A stretch of 64,000 nucleotides of DNA from an uncultured Chlorobiota bacterium. GTDB lineage: Bacteria > Bacteroidota > Bacteroidia > Bacteroidales > JAADGE01. The notes beneath the pieces are model-generated. The model was not told the DNA's origin. It ran no database searches and saw nothing but the letters and a program-made list of their open reading frames with translations. The position numbers and the translations under genes were made by a program. The DNA is taken from contig CAMZKL010000006.1 in the NCBI GenBank assembly GCA_947311255.1, positions 62,001-126,000 of the forward strand, written 5' to 3'. Shown here in pieces: positions 1-8,243 of the stretch. Within the stretch, counting starts at the first letter, position 1, and every line of letters begins with the position of its first letter.

Positions 1-42
1 TGCAACACCGTCTACAGCGGTTCGAATCCGCTCGTGACCTCT
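1..42 (+). tRNA. tRNA 3' fragment, probably tRNA-Leu (cut by window edge)
   Basis: The first bases form a T arm, stem AGCGG / CCGCT around the loop TTCGAAT, followed by the acceptor 3' strand CGTGACC and a discriminator base. The acceptor would pair with GGTCACG, and a long variable arm seems to precede the T arm, both typical of bacterial tRNA-Leu. No CCA is encoded. The anticodon lies outside the window, so the isotype is an inference from the acceptor stem and variable arm. Confidence 0.7.
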
Positions 43-52
43 CAGTATCAAT

Positions 53-80
53 GAGTTGTGAAAGGTTTTTTTCACAACTC
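53..80. terminator. Hairpin after the tRNA, likely terminator
   Basis: GAGTTGTGAAA at 53-63 pairs perfectly with TTTCACAACTC at 70-80 around a 6-nt loop. It lies just after the tRNA and beyond the 3' end of the leftward DUF255 gene. A plus-strand U tract after the stem is weak (GTTATATT), so it may stop or process the tRNA transcript rather than be a textbook intrinsic terminator. Confidence 0.6.
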
Positions 81-204
81 GTTATATTAAGGAGTTTAGT
101 TTTCAAATTCTTAAATTTTTGAAATACATTTTTTCATAGTTTTTAGCAAAATGTTTACTTATTTCACCCCTCAACAATTTGCAAAAATATGTGTGCATAA
201 ATAT

Positions 205-1860
205 TTAATTTGTTTTATAATATTTATTTAATTCCTGATAAACTACATTTTGAACTGCAATAATTGAAGGAAGAGAAGTATTATTTTCGGGAAACTGTTT
301 CCCTTCTTTTGTCTTGTTTTGAAAATCTATAAATAATTTTTGGGCAAACTCTATATATTTTTTGTTTTTGCTATACTTGTACAGTTCAATTAATGCTTTT
401 GCTAAATACAAATTATCTTCTGGAAATGTTTTTGAATTAGAAACTCTATTTTCAAGATAGTAATGCTTTATTCTTTGGTCTTCGGAATATTTTTTCTCAA
501 AAAACAAAACCATTTTTTGTACCCTATCTATGTATTTTTGATCTTTTGTTAGTGCATATAGTTCAATAAAAGAACTAATTAGTAATGCGTTCCAAGAACT
601 AATAAGCTTTGTTCCTTTTTCTGGATTTTGTTTTGTTTTTCTAATTTTTAATAGCTTTTGTTTTGTTATTTTAAGTTTCTGAAGAAATTTTTCTTTTAAA
701 ATATTATTCTTTTTTGCAAAATCACTTTCTTTTTCCATGCAAAATAAATGATAGCTTGTGTCTCGCCAAACGTTTTCATCAGAAATATTAAAATATTTGA
801 AAAACGTATTATGATTATTTTCAAATGCTTGTTTTAATTCTTTTATAGAATAAACATAATAACTTCCCTCAGAATATTGGTCTGCATCTAATGAACCTAC
901 AAACAAGGGTGTTTCAGAAGACATCTTAGAAAACAAAAAATCTGCTGTTTTTATTGCACAAATTTTATAGTTTTCATCATTAAACGTCTTATACATTTTT
1001 GAATAAAACGAAATCATACTTGCATTTGTATATAGCATTTTCTCAAAATGGGGAATGTGCCATTTTTCGTCCATTGAAAACCTGAAAAACCCTCCTTCTA
1101 TCTGGTCGAAAATTCCCCCTTGGTACATTTTATCTGCTGTAAGTTTTAAAAATTTTTCAATTTTTTTATTTTGGGATATTTTATATTCTTTTAAAAGATA
1201 TGATAAAAAGTAGGGCATCGGATATTTTCTTCTGTAATGTGTCGGTATTAATCCTCCGTTAATTGTGTCAAACTGCTTAAATAATAATTGATTAATAATA
1301 TTAAAATCTATTTCTTTTACTTTATTTTTATTTTTTGGTGAAATATTATTTTCGGTATAAATATAATCCGGGTTTTTTTCAATTTGTTTTGCAATAAACA
1401 TTAGGTGTTCTTGCCATTTTTTTGGTTTCATATATACTCCTGTCCAAACAACTGTTTTATCTGGTTTTAAAATAAAGTGCATTGGCCAGCCCGCCCAACC
1501 GGTTAGTTTTTTTTGTATGTTTGAAAAATGGGCATCAACATCTGGGAACTGTTCTCTATCAATTTTAACATTATAAAAATACTTGTTCATTATTTCTGCT
1601 GTTTCTTTGTTCTTAAAACTCTCATTTTGCATAACATGACACCAATGACAAGCAAAATATCCTATACTTATTAGAATTAGTTTATTTTCTTTTTTTGCAT
1701 TTTTCCATACCTTTTCTGACCAAACATTCCAATTTACTGGGTCTGATGCGTGTTTTTGAATATACTTACTGTCTGAATTCAATAATTCTATATTCCTTTT
1801 TTCTTTTAGGCAAGAAGAAATTATAATAATTAAAAAAATTAATGTTAGTTTTCGTATCAT
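205..1860 (-). CDS. DUF255/YyaL-family thioredoxin-like lipoprotein
   Basis: This 551-residue protein starts with a lipoprotein signal (hydrophobic stretch then SSC near residue 17), so it should be membrane-anchored outside the cytoplasm. Residues about 35-150 match the DUF255 (Thioredox_DsbH/YyaL, SPATA20) domain: HASDPVNW, the redox-type motif CHWCHVM, KIDREQFPD and GWAGWPMHF. The rest looks like the alpha/alpha barrel region seen after this domain. Family members are usually about 650-700 residues and cytosolic, so this one is short at the C-terminal end and unusual in having a lipobox. The function of the family is poorly known. Its ATG overlaps the stop of the upstream small lipoprotein by 4 bp (ATGA), so the two are probably translationally coupled. 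Confidence 0.85.
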   Translation of the reverse strand: MIRKLTLIFLIIIISSCLKEKRNIELLNSDSKYIQKHASDPVNWNVWSEKVWKNAKKENKLILISIGYFACHWCHVMQNESFKNKETAEIMNKYFYNVKIDREQFPDVDAHFSNIQKKLTGWAGWPMHFILKPDKTVVWTGVYMKPKKWQEHLMFIAKQIEKNPDYIYTENNISPKNKNKVKEIDFNIINQLLFKQFDTINGGLIPTHYRRKYPMPYFLSYLLKEYKISQNKKIEKFLKLTADKMYQGGIFDQIEGGFFRFSMDEKWHIPHFEKMLYTNASMISFYSKMYKTFNDENYKICAIKTADFLFSKMSSETPLFVGSLDADQYSEGSYYVYSIKELKQAFENNHNTFFKYFNISDENVWRDTSYHLFCMEKESDFAKKNNILKEKFLQKLKITKQKLLKIRKTKQNPEKGTKLISSWNALLISSFIELYALTKDQKYIDRVQKMVLFFEKKYSEDQRIKHYYLENRVSNSKTFPEDNLYLAKALIELYKYSKNKKYIEFAQKLFIDFQNKTKEGKQFPENNTSLPSIIAVQNVVYQELNKYYKTN

Positions 1861-2249
1861 CTTTTATCTTCTCTTTCTCTCCAAACCTCAATAGGAACAA
1901 TATCTCCCTCTTCTTTATCCAAAATTGAAACTTTTAATGTTTTTGTATCAACATAAAAATGATAATACGGTTCAAACCACGTTTCCTTATTGTAACCTGC
2001 TTCAATATGATACCGATTATCTTTGCCTTCCGGTTCGTTAATAATACATGTAAGTTGCTGTTTGTTTGATGTCATTGCCCGAACTATTTGGTCTGCCTCT
2101 TTGTATTCTGGCAAAAAAATTACAGCTTCTAAAACCTGATCTTCAAGAGATTTTTCTGTGTCAATATTGTTCTCTTTTTCATTTTTTGTTTCATTACAAT
2201 TAGAAAAAAAAGCAACTATCAGTAAAATTAATATGAGATGTTTTTTCAT
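1857..2249 (-). CDS. Small lipoprotein of unknown function
   Basis: I do not recognise the family. The 130-residue product has a clear type II signal (MKKHLILILLIVAFFSNC, lipobox FSNC), an acidic Glu/Asp/Asn linker, then a compact soluble part rich in aromatic and charged residues (EAGYNKETWFEPYYHFYVD, then TLKVSILDKEEGDIV) that looks like a small beta-rich domain. It is the second ORF of a leftward transcript and its stop overlaps the start of the DUF255 lipoprotein by 4 bp. Both would sit on the same membrane face, so they may act together, but this is inference from the arrangement only. Confidence 0.75.
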   Translation of the reverse strand: MKKHLILILLIVAFFSNCNETKNEKENNIDTEKSLEDQVLEAVIFLPEYKEADQIVRAMTSNKQQLTCIINEPEGKDNRYHIEAGYNKETWFEPYYHFYVDTKTLKVSILDKEEGDIVPIEVWREREDKR

Positions 2250-2312
2250 GTGTCTGAATTTTATAATTAATTGATATCGAACGGGTTGCTCGTGTTCTGT
2301 TGTTAATAATAT

Positions 2313-2408
2313 TTATTTTGCTCTGCACATAGGAACACTTGCTTTCTTTTGCACGTTATCATTGTACTGAATTATAGTCATGCCTTTGGGTGTCAAAATC
2401 TTTGTCAT
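2313..2408 (-). CDS. Candidate 31-residue leader peptide
   Basis: A short ORF, too small for the ORF track, begins MTKILTPKGM and ends with a Cys-containing basic tail (VPMCRAK). It lies 41 nt downstream of the predicted start of a transcript from a good Bacteroidota-type promoter (2455-2483) and is the first ORF on the mRNA that leads into the two lipoprotein genes. The stretch is less AT-rich than neighbouring spacers and has varied amino-acid content, which favours coding. It could be a regulatory leader or a small independent protein; no homolog is recognised. Confidence 0.4.
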   Translation of the reverse strand: MTKILTPKGMTIIQYNDNVQKKASVPMCRAK

Positions 2409-2454
2409 TTGTGTTTCATTTTTTATTTATATTGTTTGTTTTAAGATTTACCCT

Positions 2455-2483
2455 CAAATATAAAAAAGAAAAAGAAATAACAA
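2455..2483 (-). promoter_or_regulatory. Promoter of the small-peptide/lipoprotein operon
   Basis: On the minus strand TTG at 2483-2481 is followed after 18 nt by TATATTTG at 2462-2455, matching the Bacteroidota form TTTG-N-TANNTTTG. Transcription would start near 2449, upstream of the 31-residue ORF. Confidence 0.6.
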
Positions 2484-2520
2484 TGTAAAAAAGAATTTTA
2501 TATTTTTACAGAAAATTTGT

Positions 2521-3060
2521 ATGTCTTTTTTACCCGAGTTTTCTTTTAATTTTTATAACCTTTGGTTGTTTTCTTCTTTCTATTTTGTAGTTAGTGTTGG
2601 ACTCTTATTTATAATTCCCAAATATAATCTTTCAAAATTTGTTAAAACTCCAAAAATTAAGTTTGTAACAACAATTAATTATATTTTGTATTATACATTT
2701 TTGTTGCTTTCAATTTTTATTTCGTTTAAACAGTGTTCTTTGTTTTTTAGTATCGGTTTTGTCGTGTTTATTTTTGGAATGATTTTATATATAATTTCAT
2801 TTTTTTATTTCGCAATTTCAGAATACGATAAACCGGTAACTGAAAAAATATATAAATTTTCAAGACATCCTGTATATTTATCTTTTTTTATAATCGGTAT
2901 TGGAATTTCTCTTATCGGGGCTTCTGTTATTTTAATAATTATTGTATTTTTGCATTTTATTTCTACATATTTTATAATGAAAGAAGAAGAAAAAATGTGT
3001 CTTGAAATATATGGCAAAGAATATGAAACTTATATGAAAAAAGTAAGAATGATTATATAA
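2521..3060 (+). CDS. ICMT/PEMT-like membrane methyltransferase
   Basis: The 179-residue protein has about five membrane segments and the C-terminal signature of the isoprenylcysteine carboxyl methyltransferase / phospholipid methyltransferase family: RHPVYLSFF followed by a hydrophobic stretch and EEEKMCLEIYGKEYETYMKKV. The RHP and the E/Y pair are the parts that bind S-adenosylmethionine in this fold. Bacterial members methylate varied or unknown lipid or amine substrates, so the substrate cannot be assigned. The SDR gene starts about 35 bp after its stop in the same direction, which suggests co-transcription. Confidence 0.75.
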   Translation: MSFLPEFSFNFYNLWLFSSFYFVVSVGLLFIIPKYNLSKFVKTPKIKFVTTINYILYYTFLLLSIFISFKQCSLFFSIGFVVFIFGMILYIISFFYFAISEYDKPVTEKIYKFSRHPVYLSFFIIGIGISLIGASVILIIIVFLHFISTYFIMKEEEKMCLEIYGKEYETYMKKVRMII

Positions 3061-3095
3061 TTATTATATTGATTAACAATAGAATAAACAATAAA

Positions 3096-3908
3096 ATGGA
3101 TTTAAAAAATAAAACAATTCTTATAACCGGAGCTACAGACGGTATTGGAAAACAAACTGCAATAAATGCAGGAAAACTTGGTGCAAATATTATAGTTCAT
3201 GGAAGAAATAAAAAAAGAGTGGATGAAATTGTAAATAAGGTTTATCAAGTAAATAACAATATTGATGTCTTTGGTGTAACAGCAGATTTTGAAAGTTTAA
3301 ATGAGGTTTTTAATATGGGAAATGAAATAAATGAAAAGTTTTCTGTTATTGATATTCTTTTTAATAATGCTGCTGAATTTATTAAAGATAGGAGTTTAAC
3401 AAAAGATGGTTTTGAAAAAACTTTTCAAGTAAATCATCTTTCCCATTTTTTATTAACAGAACTACTTTTGCCCTTATTACAAAATAGTAAAATGTCAAAA
3501 ATATTAAATGTAACATCAATGATTCATTCTTCAACTATTAATTTTGACAATTTACAGGGAGAAAAATTTTATTCAGGAAATGATGCTTATTCTTTATCAA
3601 AACTTTTAAATATACTACATACTTATAAATTAGCCGACATATTGGAAAACACATCTGTAAAAGCAAATTGTTTACATCCGGGAGTAATTGAAACAAAACT
3701 TTTAAATGCAGCATGGAGCGGAGGAATGCCGGTTAGTGAGGGTGCAGAAACATTGTTGTATTCTGCAGAAAGTACGGTAACAGAGCAAATGAGTGGCTTA
3801 TATTTAGAAAACAGAAGACCTATGCAAAGCAATCCTATTTCTTATGATAAAGAAGTGCAAAACAAAGTTTGGGAACTTAGTAAAAAACTATTAAAAGGTT
3901 TTTTATAG
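3096..3908 (+). CDS. Short-chain dehydrogenase/reductase (SDR) family protein
   Basis: This is a classical SDR of about 270 residues. The dinucleotide-binding motif TGATDGIG lies near the N-terminus, NNAA follows after about 85 residues, and the catalytic Ser (NVTSMIHSS) and YSLSK pair (YxxxK) are in place. The late HPGVIETKLL segment resembles the retinol dehydrogenase/WWOX-like group. The ORF track begins at a TTG at 3069; I chose the ATG at 3096 because it puts the Rossmann strand at the usual distance from the start. The substrate is unknown. It follows the methyltransferase gene closely and may share its transcript. Confidence 0.85.
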   Translation: MDLKNKTILITGATDGIGKQTAINAGKLGANIIVHGRNKKRVDEIVNKVYQVNNNIDVFGVTADFESLNEVFNMGNEINEKFSVIDILFNNAAEFIKDRSLTKDGFEKTFQVNHLSHFLLTELLLPLLQNSKMSKILNVTSMIHSSTINFDNLQGEKFYSGNDAYSLSKLLNILHTYKLADILENTSVKANCLHPGVIETKLLNAAWSGGMPVSEGAETLLYSAESTVTEQMSGLYLENRRPMQSNPISYDKEVQNKVWELSKKLLKGFL

Positions 3909-3977
3909 GTAGAATATAAAGTTTTTTTTAAAACTAATTAGTATCTATCAATAAAGCGTAGGTGTCGTTTAACTTTA

Positions 3978-3985
3978 TAAATTTG
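3978..3985 (+). promoter_or_regulatory. Possible -7 element upstream of the GNAT gene
   Basis: TAAATTTG fits TANNTTTG and lies in the 197-bp spacer before the acetyltransferase, giving a leader of about 115 nt. No good -33 TTTG is at the right distance, so this is weak. Confidence 0.3.
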
Positions 3986-4105
3986 AAAAAACCTAACAGT
4001 CCCACAACCAGCTTATTAATATATACACCGAAACTATTTATTAAAAAAATGATTTTATAGAATCGCTCTTATTAGTTTAAAAAGGAAAAATATAAATTTA
4101 TTAAT

Positions 4106-4537
4106 ATGTCGATTAAAGTTTTTATATTTAACACAAAAGAAAAAGAGCTTTTTGAAAAAGCAAGAAAGATTAGAACCGCTGTTTTTGTTGAAGAACAAAA
4201 AGTTAGCAAAGAAGAAGAATTTGACGGCTTAGACGATATTTCTATTCAATATTTGATTTTTGACAATGGAAATGCTGTTTGTACAGGGCGGCGAAGAATA
4301 ACAGACGAAGGTCATAAACTGGAAAGGTTTGCTGTTTGTAAACAATACAGAGGAAAACAGTTTGGAGCTCGATTGTTGGAAGCAATGTTAAATGACATTT
4401 TACCGAGTAGAAAAAATATATATTTAAATTCTCAAGTTTCTGCTGAGAAATTTTACGCCAAGTTTGGATTTGAAAAAACAGGTAAAATGTTTGAAGAAGC
4501 TGGTATTGAACATTTTAAAATGTTTTACAAAACATAA
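4106..4537 (+). CDS. GNAT family N-acetyltransferase
   Basis: The 143-residue protein has the GNAT layout. An N-terminal IRTAVFVEEQKV segment is typical of the YjcF/ElaA-like branch, the central strand has TGRRRI, the acetyl-CoA pyrophosphate loop is ERFAVCKQYRGKQFGARLL (consensus Q/RxxGxG/A), and the C-terminal AEKFYAKFGFEKTG is the usual YxxxGF motif. It would transfer an acetyl group from acetyl-CoA to an unknown small molecule or protein amine. Only 17 bp separate it from the TMTC-like gene, so they probably form one transcript. Confidence 0.85.
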   Translation: MSIKVFIFNTKEKELFEKARKIRTAVFVEEQKVSKEEEFDGLDDISIQYLIFDNGNAVCTGRRRITDEGHKLERFAVCKQYRGKQFGARLLEAMLNDILPSRKNIYLNSQVSAEKFYAKFGFEKTGKMFEEAGIEHFKMFYKT

Positions 4538-4554
4538 TTTAATACTCCCAAAAA

Positions 4555-6705
4555 ATGAAAAGAGTAAAAAAAGCAGCAAAATTAAGTTCCAAAAAACAAA
4601 ATATAAAAGTTTCCGAGAATAAAATTTCATTTTCTTCAAAAAAAGCAACTTTTTTTGCTGTTATTATTATTTCTGCTTTGTCCTTTTTCTCATACTACCC
4701 ATCTCTTGACAATGAAATTACTTCTTGGGATGACGAATTTTACATTACAAATAATCCTTATTTAAAAACCTTAAATTCAGAAAATATAGCAAAGGTATTT
4801 AATACAGAAACTTATTATATGGGAAACTACCACCCTTTGTCAATGGTTTCTTTATCAATAGATTATGCTATTTCAGGTGAAACTGAAAAAGGAGAAATTA
4901 ATCCTTTTACTTTTCATTTTACAAACCTTTTTTTGCACATTTTAATAAGCCTTTTGGTTTTTTGGTTTGTTTTACTTTTATTTAAAAACTTTAATCTTGC
5001 TTTAATTGTTGGCCTTCTATTTGGTGTTCATACAATACATGTTGAATCCGTTGCTTGGATTTCCGAAAGAAAAGATGTATTATATTCATTCTTTTTCATG
5101 GCCTCTTTGATTACTTACGTTAAATACACCGAAAAGAAAAGTGCTTTTTTATATAGTCTGTCCTTGTTTTTGTTTTTGCTTTCATTGTTTTCAAAAGGAC
5201 AAGCAGTTTCTTTGGCAATAACAATAATTCTGATTGATTGGTTCAAAAACAGGACACTTACAGACATTAAACTTATTGTAGAAAAAATTCCTTTTTTGGC
5301 TCTTGCAATTTTTTTCGGACTTATTGCAATAGGTGCTCAAAAAGAAAGTGATGCTTTAATTGATGAACAAGCATACAGTCTTATTCAGAGAACAGGAATT
5401 GCCTCTTATGCTTTTATGCAATATATTTTTAAATTAATTTTACCCGTTAATTTATCTGCAATTTACCCCTATCCGGATATAATTAATCAGAAAATCCCAA
5501 GTTTCTATTATTTAATGATTTTACCTACTCTTGGAATTTTAGCTATTTTTATTTGGCTTTTAAAAAAAAAGAAAAAAATTTTATTTTTTGGAATTGCTTT
5601 TTTTATAATAAACATTTTCTTACTGCTTCAATTTATACCTGTTGGAAGTGCAACACATGCAGATAGATACGCATATATCCCGTCAATTGGGTTTTTTATT
5701 TTGCTTTCTGCATTTATAGTAAAAATTTTAAAAGAAAAACCTAAAGCTAAAAATGTTGTTTTTATAATAACAGGAATTTATATTGTTCTTTTGAGTATTT
5801 TAAGTTTTCAAAGATGTAATATTTGGAAAAATAGTGAAACATTGTGGACAGATACAACCGAGAAGTCTCCAAAGTCAGTTGTTGCATGGAACAATCTTGG
5901 AAGTTTTAAAGACAAACAAGCAAAAATATCAATAGAACAATCAAAAAATGAACGTTCTAAAGTATTAAGAGCTGAGGCAATCGTTTGTTTTTCAAAAGCT
6001 ATTGAAGGAAAACCCGACTATAGAAATGCATATTATAATAGAGGGGTTTCAGAACTAGAATTAGGAAAAATAAATAATGACAGTGTTCTCATAAAAAAAT
6101 CAATTAAAGACTTTGATTTTGCCCTTGCACAAGACGGACAATTTGCAGATGCATACCACAACAGAGGAAATGCAAAAGCAGAACTTTGGCAATTAGAATC
6201 TGCAATAAAAGACTATAATATTGCAATAGATATAAAACTATCCCGCAACCTACTCGGTGAACTTGGAACATATTATTCCAACAGAGGTGTTGCAAAAGGA
6301 AAATCAAGAGATCTTAAGGGTGCAATTAAAGATTTTGATTATGCTCTTAAATATAATCCCGAAGAGCCGTCTGTTTATTCAAATTTAGGGAGAGCATATT
6401 TATTAACAGGAGACATAAAAAACGCAATATCTTTTTTAGATAAAAGTATTAAGCTAGACCCAAAAAGCTTTTCCGCTTATTTAAATAGAGCTAGTGCAAA
6501 ACAAAGAAACAAAGATTTAAATGGTGCTTTACTGGATTTTAATATGGCAATAAAATTAAATCCAAATATGGCAAACATATATATATCAAGAGGAATTTTG
6601 TTAAAATCCTTAGGTAAAAAATTTGATGCTTGCTCTGATTTTAAATTTGCTAAAAAACTTGGAGATTTAAGTGCCGATGCTTTGATAATTAATTATTGTA
6701 AATAA
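4555..6705 (+). CDS. TMTC-like multi-pass membrane protein with C-terminal TPR repeats
   Basis: The 716-residue protein begins with a basic segment, has about ten membrane helices up to residue about 425, then about seven tetratricopeptide repeats to the C-terminus. The N-terminal half carries marks of the DUF1736/TMTC group: SWDDEFYITNNPYL after the first helix, HPLSM, FHFTNLFLHI, HVESVAWISERKDVLY and DRYAYIPSIGFF. TMTC proteins in animals are O-mannosyltransferases of the GT-C type; bacterial relatives are mostly untested. The acidic DD pair in the first loop is where GT-C enzymes keep their catalytic acid. The gene converges with the next minus-strand gene, with only one base between their stops. 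Confidence 0.8.
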   Translation: MKRVKKAAKLSSKKQNIKVSENKISFSSKKATFFAVIIISALSFFSYYPSLDNEITSWDDEFYITNNPYLKTLNSENIAKVFNTETYYMGNYHPLSMVSLSIDYAISGETEKGEINPFTFHFTNLFLHILISLLVFWFVLLLFKNFNLALIVGLLFGVHTIHVESVAWISERKDVLYSFFFMASLITYVKYTEKKSAFLYSLSLFLFLLSLFSKGQAVSLAITIILIDWFKNRTLTDIKLIVEKIPFLALAIFFGLIAIGAQKESDALIDEQAYSLIQRTGIASYAFMQYIFKLILPVNLSAIYPYPDIINQKIPSFYYLMILPTLGILAIFIWLLKKKKKILFFGIAFFIINIFLLLQFIPVGSATHADRYAYIPSIGFFILLSAFIVKILKEKPKAKNVVFIITGIYIVLLSILSFQRCNIWKNSETLWTDTTEKSPKSVVAWNNLGSFKDKQAKISIEQSKNERSKVLRAEAIVCFSKAIEGKPDYRNAYYNRGVSELELGKINNDSVLIKKSIKDFDFALAQDGQFADAYHNRGNAKAELWQLESAIKDYNIAIDIKLSRNLLGELGTYYSNRGVAKGKSRDLKGAIKDFDYALKYNPEEPSVYSNLGRAYLLTGDIKNAISFLDKSIKLDPKSFSAYLNRASAKQRNKDLNGALLDFNMAIKLNPNMANIYISRGILLKSLGKKFDACSDFKFAKKLGDLSADALIINYCK

Positions 6706-6706
6706 G

Positions 6707-7207
6707 CTAATTGTTAGATCCGTTTTTTAAAACATTAATTGTTGTTTCCAAATCTTTAATCCGGATTTTTAACATCTCATTTTCTTTTTTTAGCATCTCT
6801 AATTCCAAATTATTATTTTCTTTTACGATAACATCTTCTGAAACATTTTGGTTCTCCCTGTAAATTGTTTTTTCTACTTCTGTTACAAAATATTTTGTTT
6901 CTCCCAGCCAAGGAAACGTCTTATATCTTTCTGTATATGTTAATTTTACATTTTTCCCTTGTAATTGTTTTAATTGCTCTATAACATCTTCTTCATTATC
7001 TTGAACAGAAAAATAAAAAACTTGTGCTTCGGAAACTCCCTGACTTATTTGCCCTTCCCAAGTTTTAAAGCCAATACCTTTTTTGCTGAATTTCACTAAT
7101 TCTCCTGCTCTAAAACCCTCACTAAAAGGAACATAATAAATAAATGCGTAGTATCCTGCAAAAGCTAAAATTATAACAGCTAACGATATAAATAGAAATT
7201 TTTTCAT
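6707..7207 (-). CDS. Membrane-anchored protein of unknown function
   Basis: The 166-residue protein has one N-terminal hydrophobic helix, then a soluble part containing FSEGFRAGELVKFSKKG, FKTWEGQ, FYFSVQD and KLTYTERYKTFPWLGETKYFVTEVE, ending in a short Glu/Lys-rich coiled coil (LEMLKKENEMLKIRIKDLETTINVLK). Similar Bacteroidota proteins are often labelled 6-phosphogluconate dehydrogenase in annotations, but nothing here supports that activity (no Rossmann motif, far too short). The beta-rich middle and coiled-coil end suggest a small extracytoplasmic protein that oligomerises. Confidence 0.7.
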   Translation of the reverse strand: MKKFLFISLAVIILAFAGYYAFIYYVPFSEGFRAGELVKFSKKGIGFKTWEGQISQGVSEAQVFYFSVQDNEEDVIEQLKQLQGKNVKLTYTERYKTFPWLGETKYFVTEVEKTIYRENQNVSEDVIVKENNNLELEMLKKENEMLKIRIKDLETTINVLKNGSNN

Positions 7208-7399
7208 AATCTATAATTTGAGAACTTTATTAATATTGTGTAAAAGTAATAATTTGTTTGAAAATAAAAACTTATAACCTTTTTCATTGTTTCAAATAAT
7301 TTGAAACCTCTATGTTTATAAAAAGCTATTAATAAATTGCAAAACATGAAACATATGGCACAGTTTTTTCGTATAAACAAATAAAAACAATCTTATATT

Positions 7400-8203
7400 T
7401 TGAAACCTATTATTTTAATATTATCTCTTTTTTTTCTGTTTGCTTCGAGCATAAAAGCCCAAAGCTTTGAGTTTATTGAAGGAGATACTATTAATTTAAC
7501 AGATGAAAACGGCTTAAAACAAGGACATTGGATAGATATAGAAAAAAGAACAGAAGGTAATTTTTTTAACAACAAACAAGAAGGTGTTTGGAAGGCATAT
7601 TATACAAACAAAAATATTAAATCTGAAATTACGTACCTCAACGGAGAAAAAAAAGGTTATGCAAGAATATATTATGAAGATGGAAATATTGCAGAAGAGG
7701 GCACTTGGATTGTTGATAAATGGGTAGGAATGTATAAATCTTATTACTCAAATGGTAAACTTTCATATCTTTGGAACTATAACGACCAAGGTTCTCGTTG
7801 TGGATATCAAGCATATTTTTATGAAAATGGTATAGTAAAAATTGAAGGTGAATGGGAAGAAGGTAAAGAGTCTGGTTTAATTAAAGAATATTTCAATTCC
7901 GGCTCTTTAAGATCTCAACGTTTTTTTGAATCCGGAAAATGTAATCAAAAAAAAACAAAATTGTTTTTAGACGGTAGTTTTGCAGAAGAAACAATACATA
8001 AAGAAAAAGGAGATAGTCTTGTTGTTTTCTCTGGAAACGGAAAACACACCCTATACAATAGAAATAATCTTACTGAAAAAGTGGGTTTTTTTAAAAACGG
8101 TATTTTAACCGATGGCAAACATTATATTTATAACGATAAGAATATTCTTATAAAAACAATTACTATAAAAAATGGTAAAGTAACAAATACAGAAAATCAT
8201 TAA
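7400..8203 (+). CDS. Secreted YwqK-like protein with MORN-variant repeats
   Basis: The 267-residue protein starts at a TTG immediately followed by a good signal peptide (MKPIILILSLFFLFASSIKAQ); no in-frame ATG gives a better start. The mature part is built of repeats of about 23 residues with the form G.W..YY.NG.....Y..G, for example GVWKAYYTNKNIKSEITYLNGEKKG and GTWIVDKWVGMYKSYYSNGK. This is the MORN_2/YwqK repeat, called an antitoxin in some databases on slim evidence. In Bacteroidota such proteins are common and secreted; their role is unknown. A strong bidirectional terminator directly follows the stop. Confidence 0.8.
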   Translation: MKPIILILSLFFLFASSIKAQSFEFIEGDTINLTDENGLKQGHWIDIEKRTEGNFFNNKQEGVWKAYYTNKNIKSEITYLNGEKKGYARIYYEDGNIAEEGTWIVDKWVGMYKSYYSNGKLSYLWNYNDQGSRCGYQAYFYENGIVKIEGEWEEGKESGLIKEYFNSGSLRSQRFFESGKCNQKKTKLFLDGSFAEETIHKEKGDSLVVFSGNGKHTLYNRNNLTEKVGFFKNGILTDGKHYIYNDKNILIKTITIKNGKVTNTENH

Positions 8204-8237
8204 AAAAACCGTCTAAAAATATTTAGACGGTTTTTTT
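8202..8237. terminator. Bidirectional intrinsic terminator
   Basis: CCGTCTAAA at 8209-8217 pairs with TTTAGACGG at 8222-8230 around AATA, flanked by seven A on one side and seven T on the other. It sits between the convergent YwqK-like and nrdJ genes, so it can serve both. Confidence 0.9.
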
Positions 8238-8243
8238 ATTTTC

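Noticed and set aside
6707-7207. 6-phosphogluconate dehydrogenase annotation for the 166-residue protein
   Set aside because: The protein has a membrane helix, no Rossmann motif and only a third of the enzyme's length; the label seems to be a propagated error.
7400-8203. Type II toxin-antitoxin pair containing the YwqK-like protein
   Set aside because: The protein is secreted, has no toxin-like neighbour and is flanked by a promoter region and a terminator.
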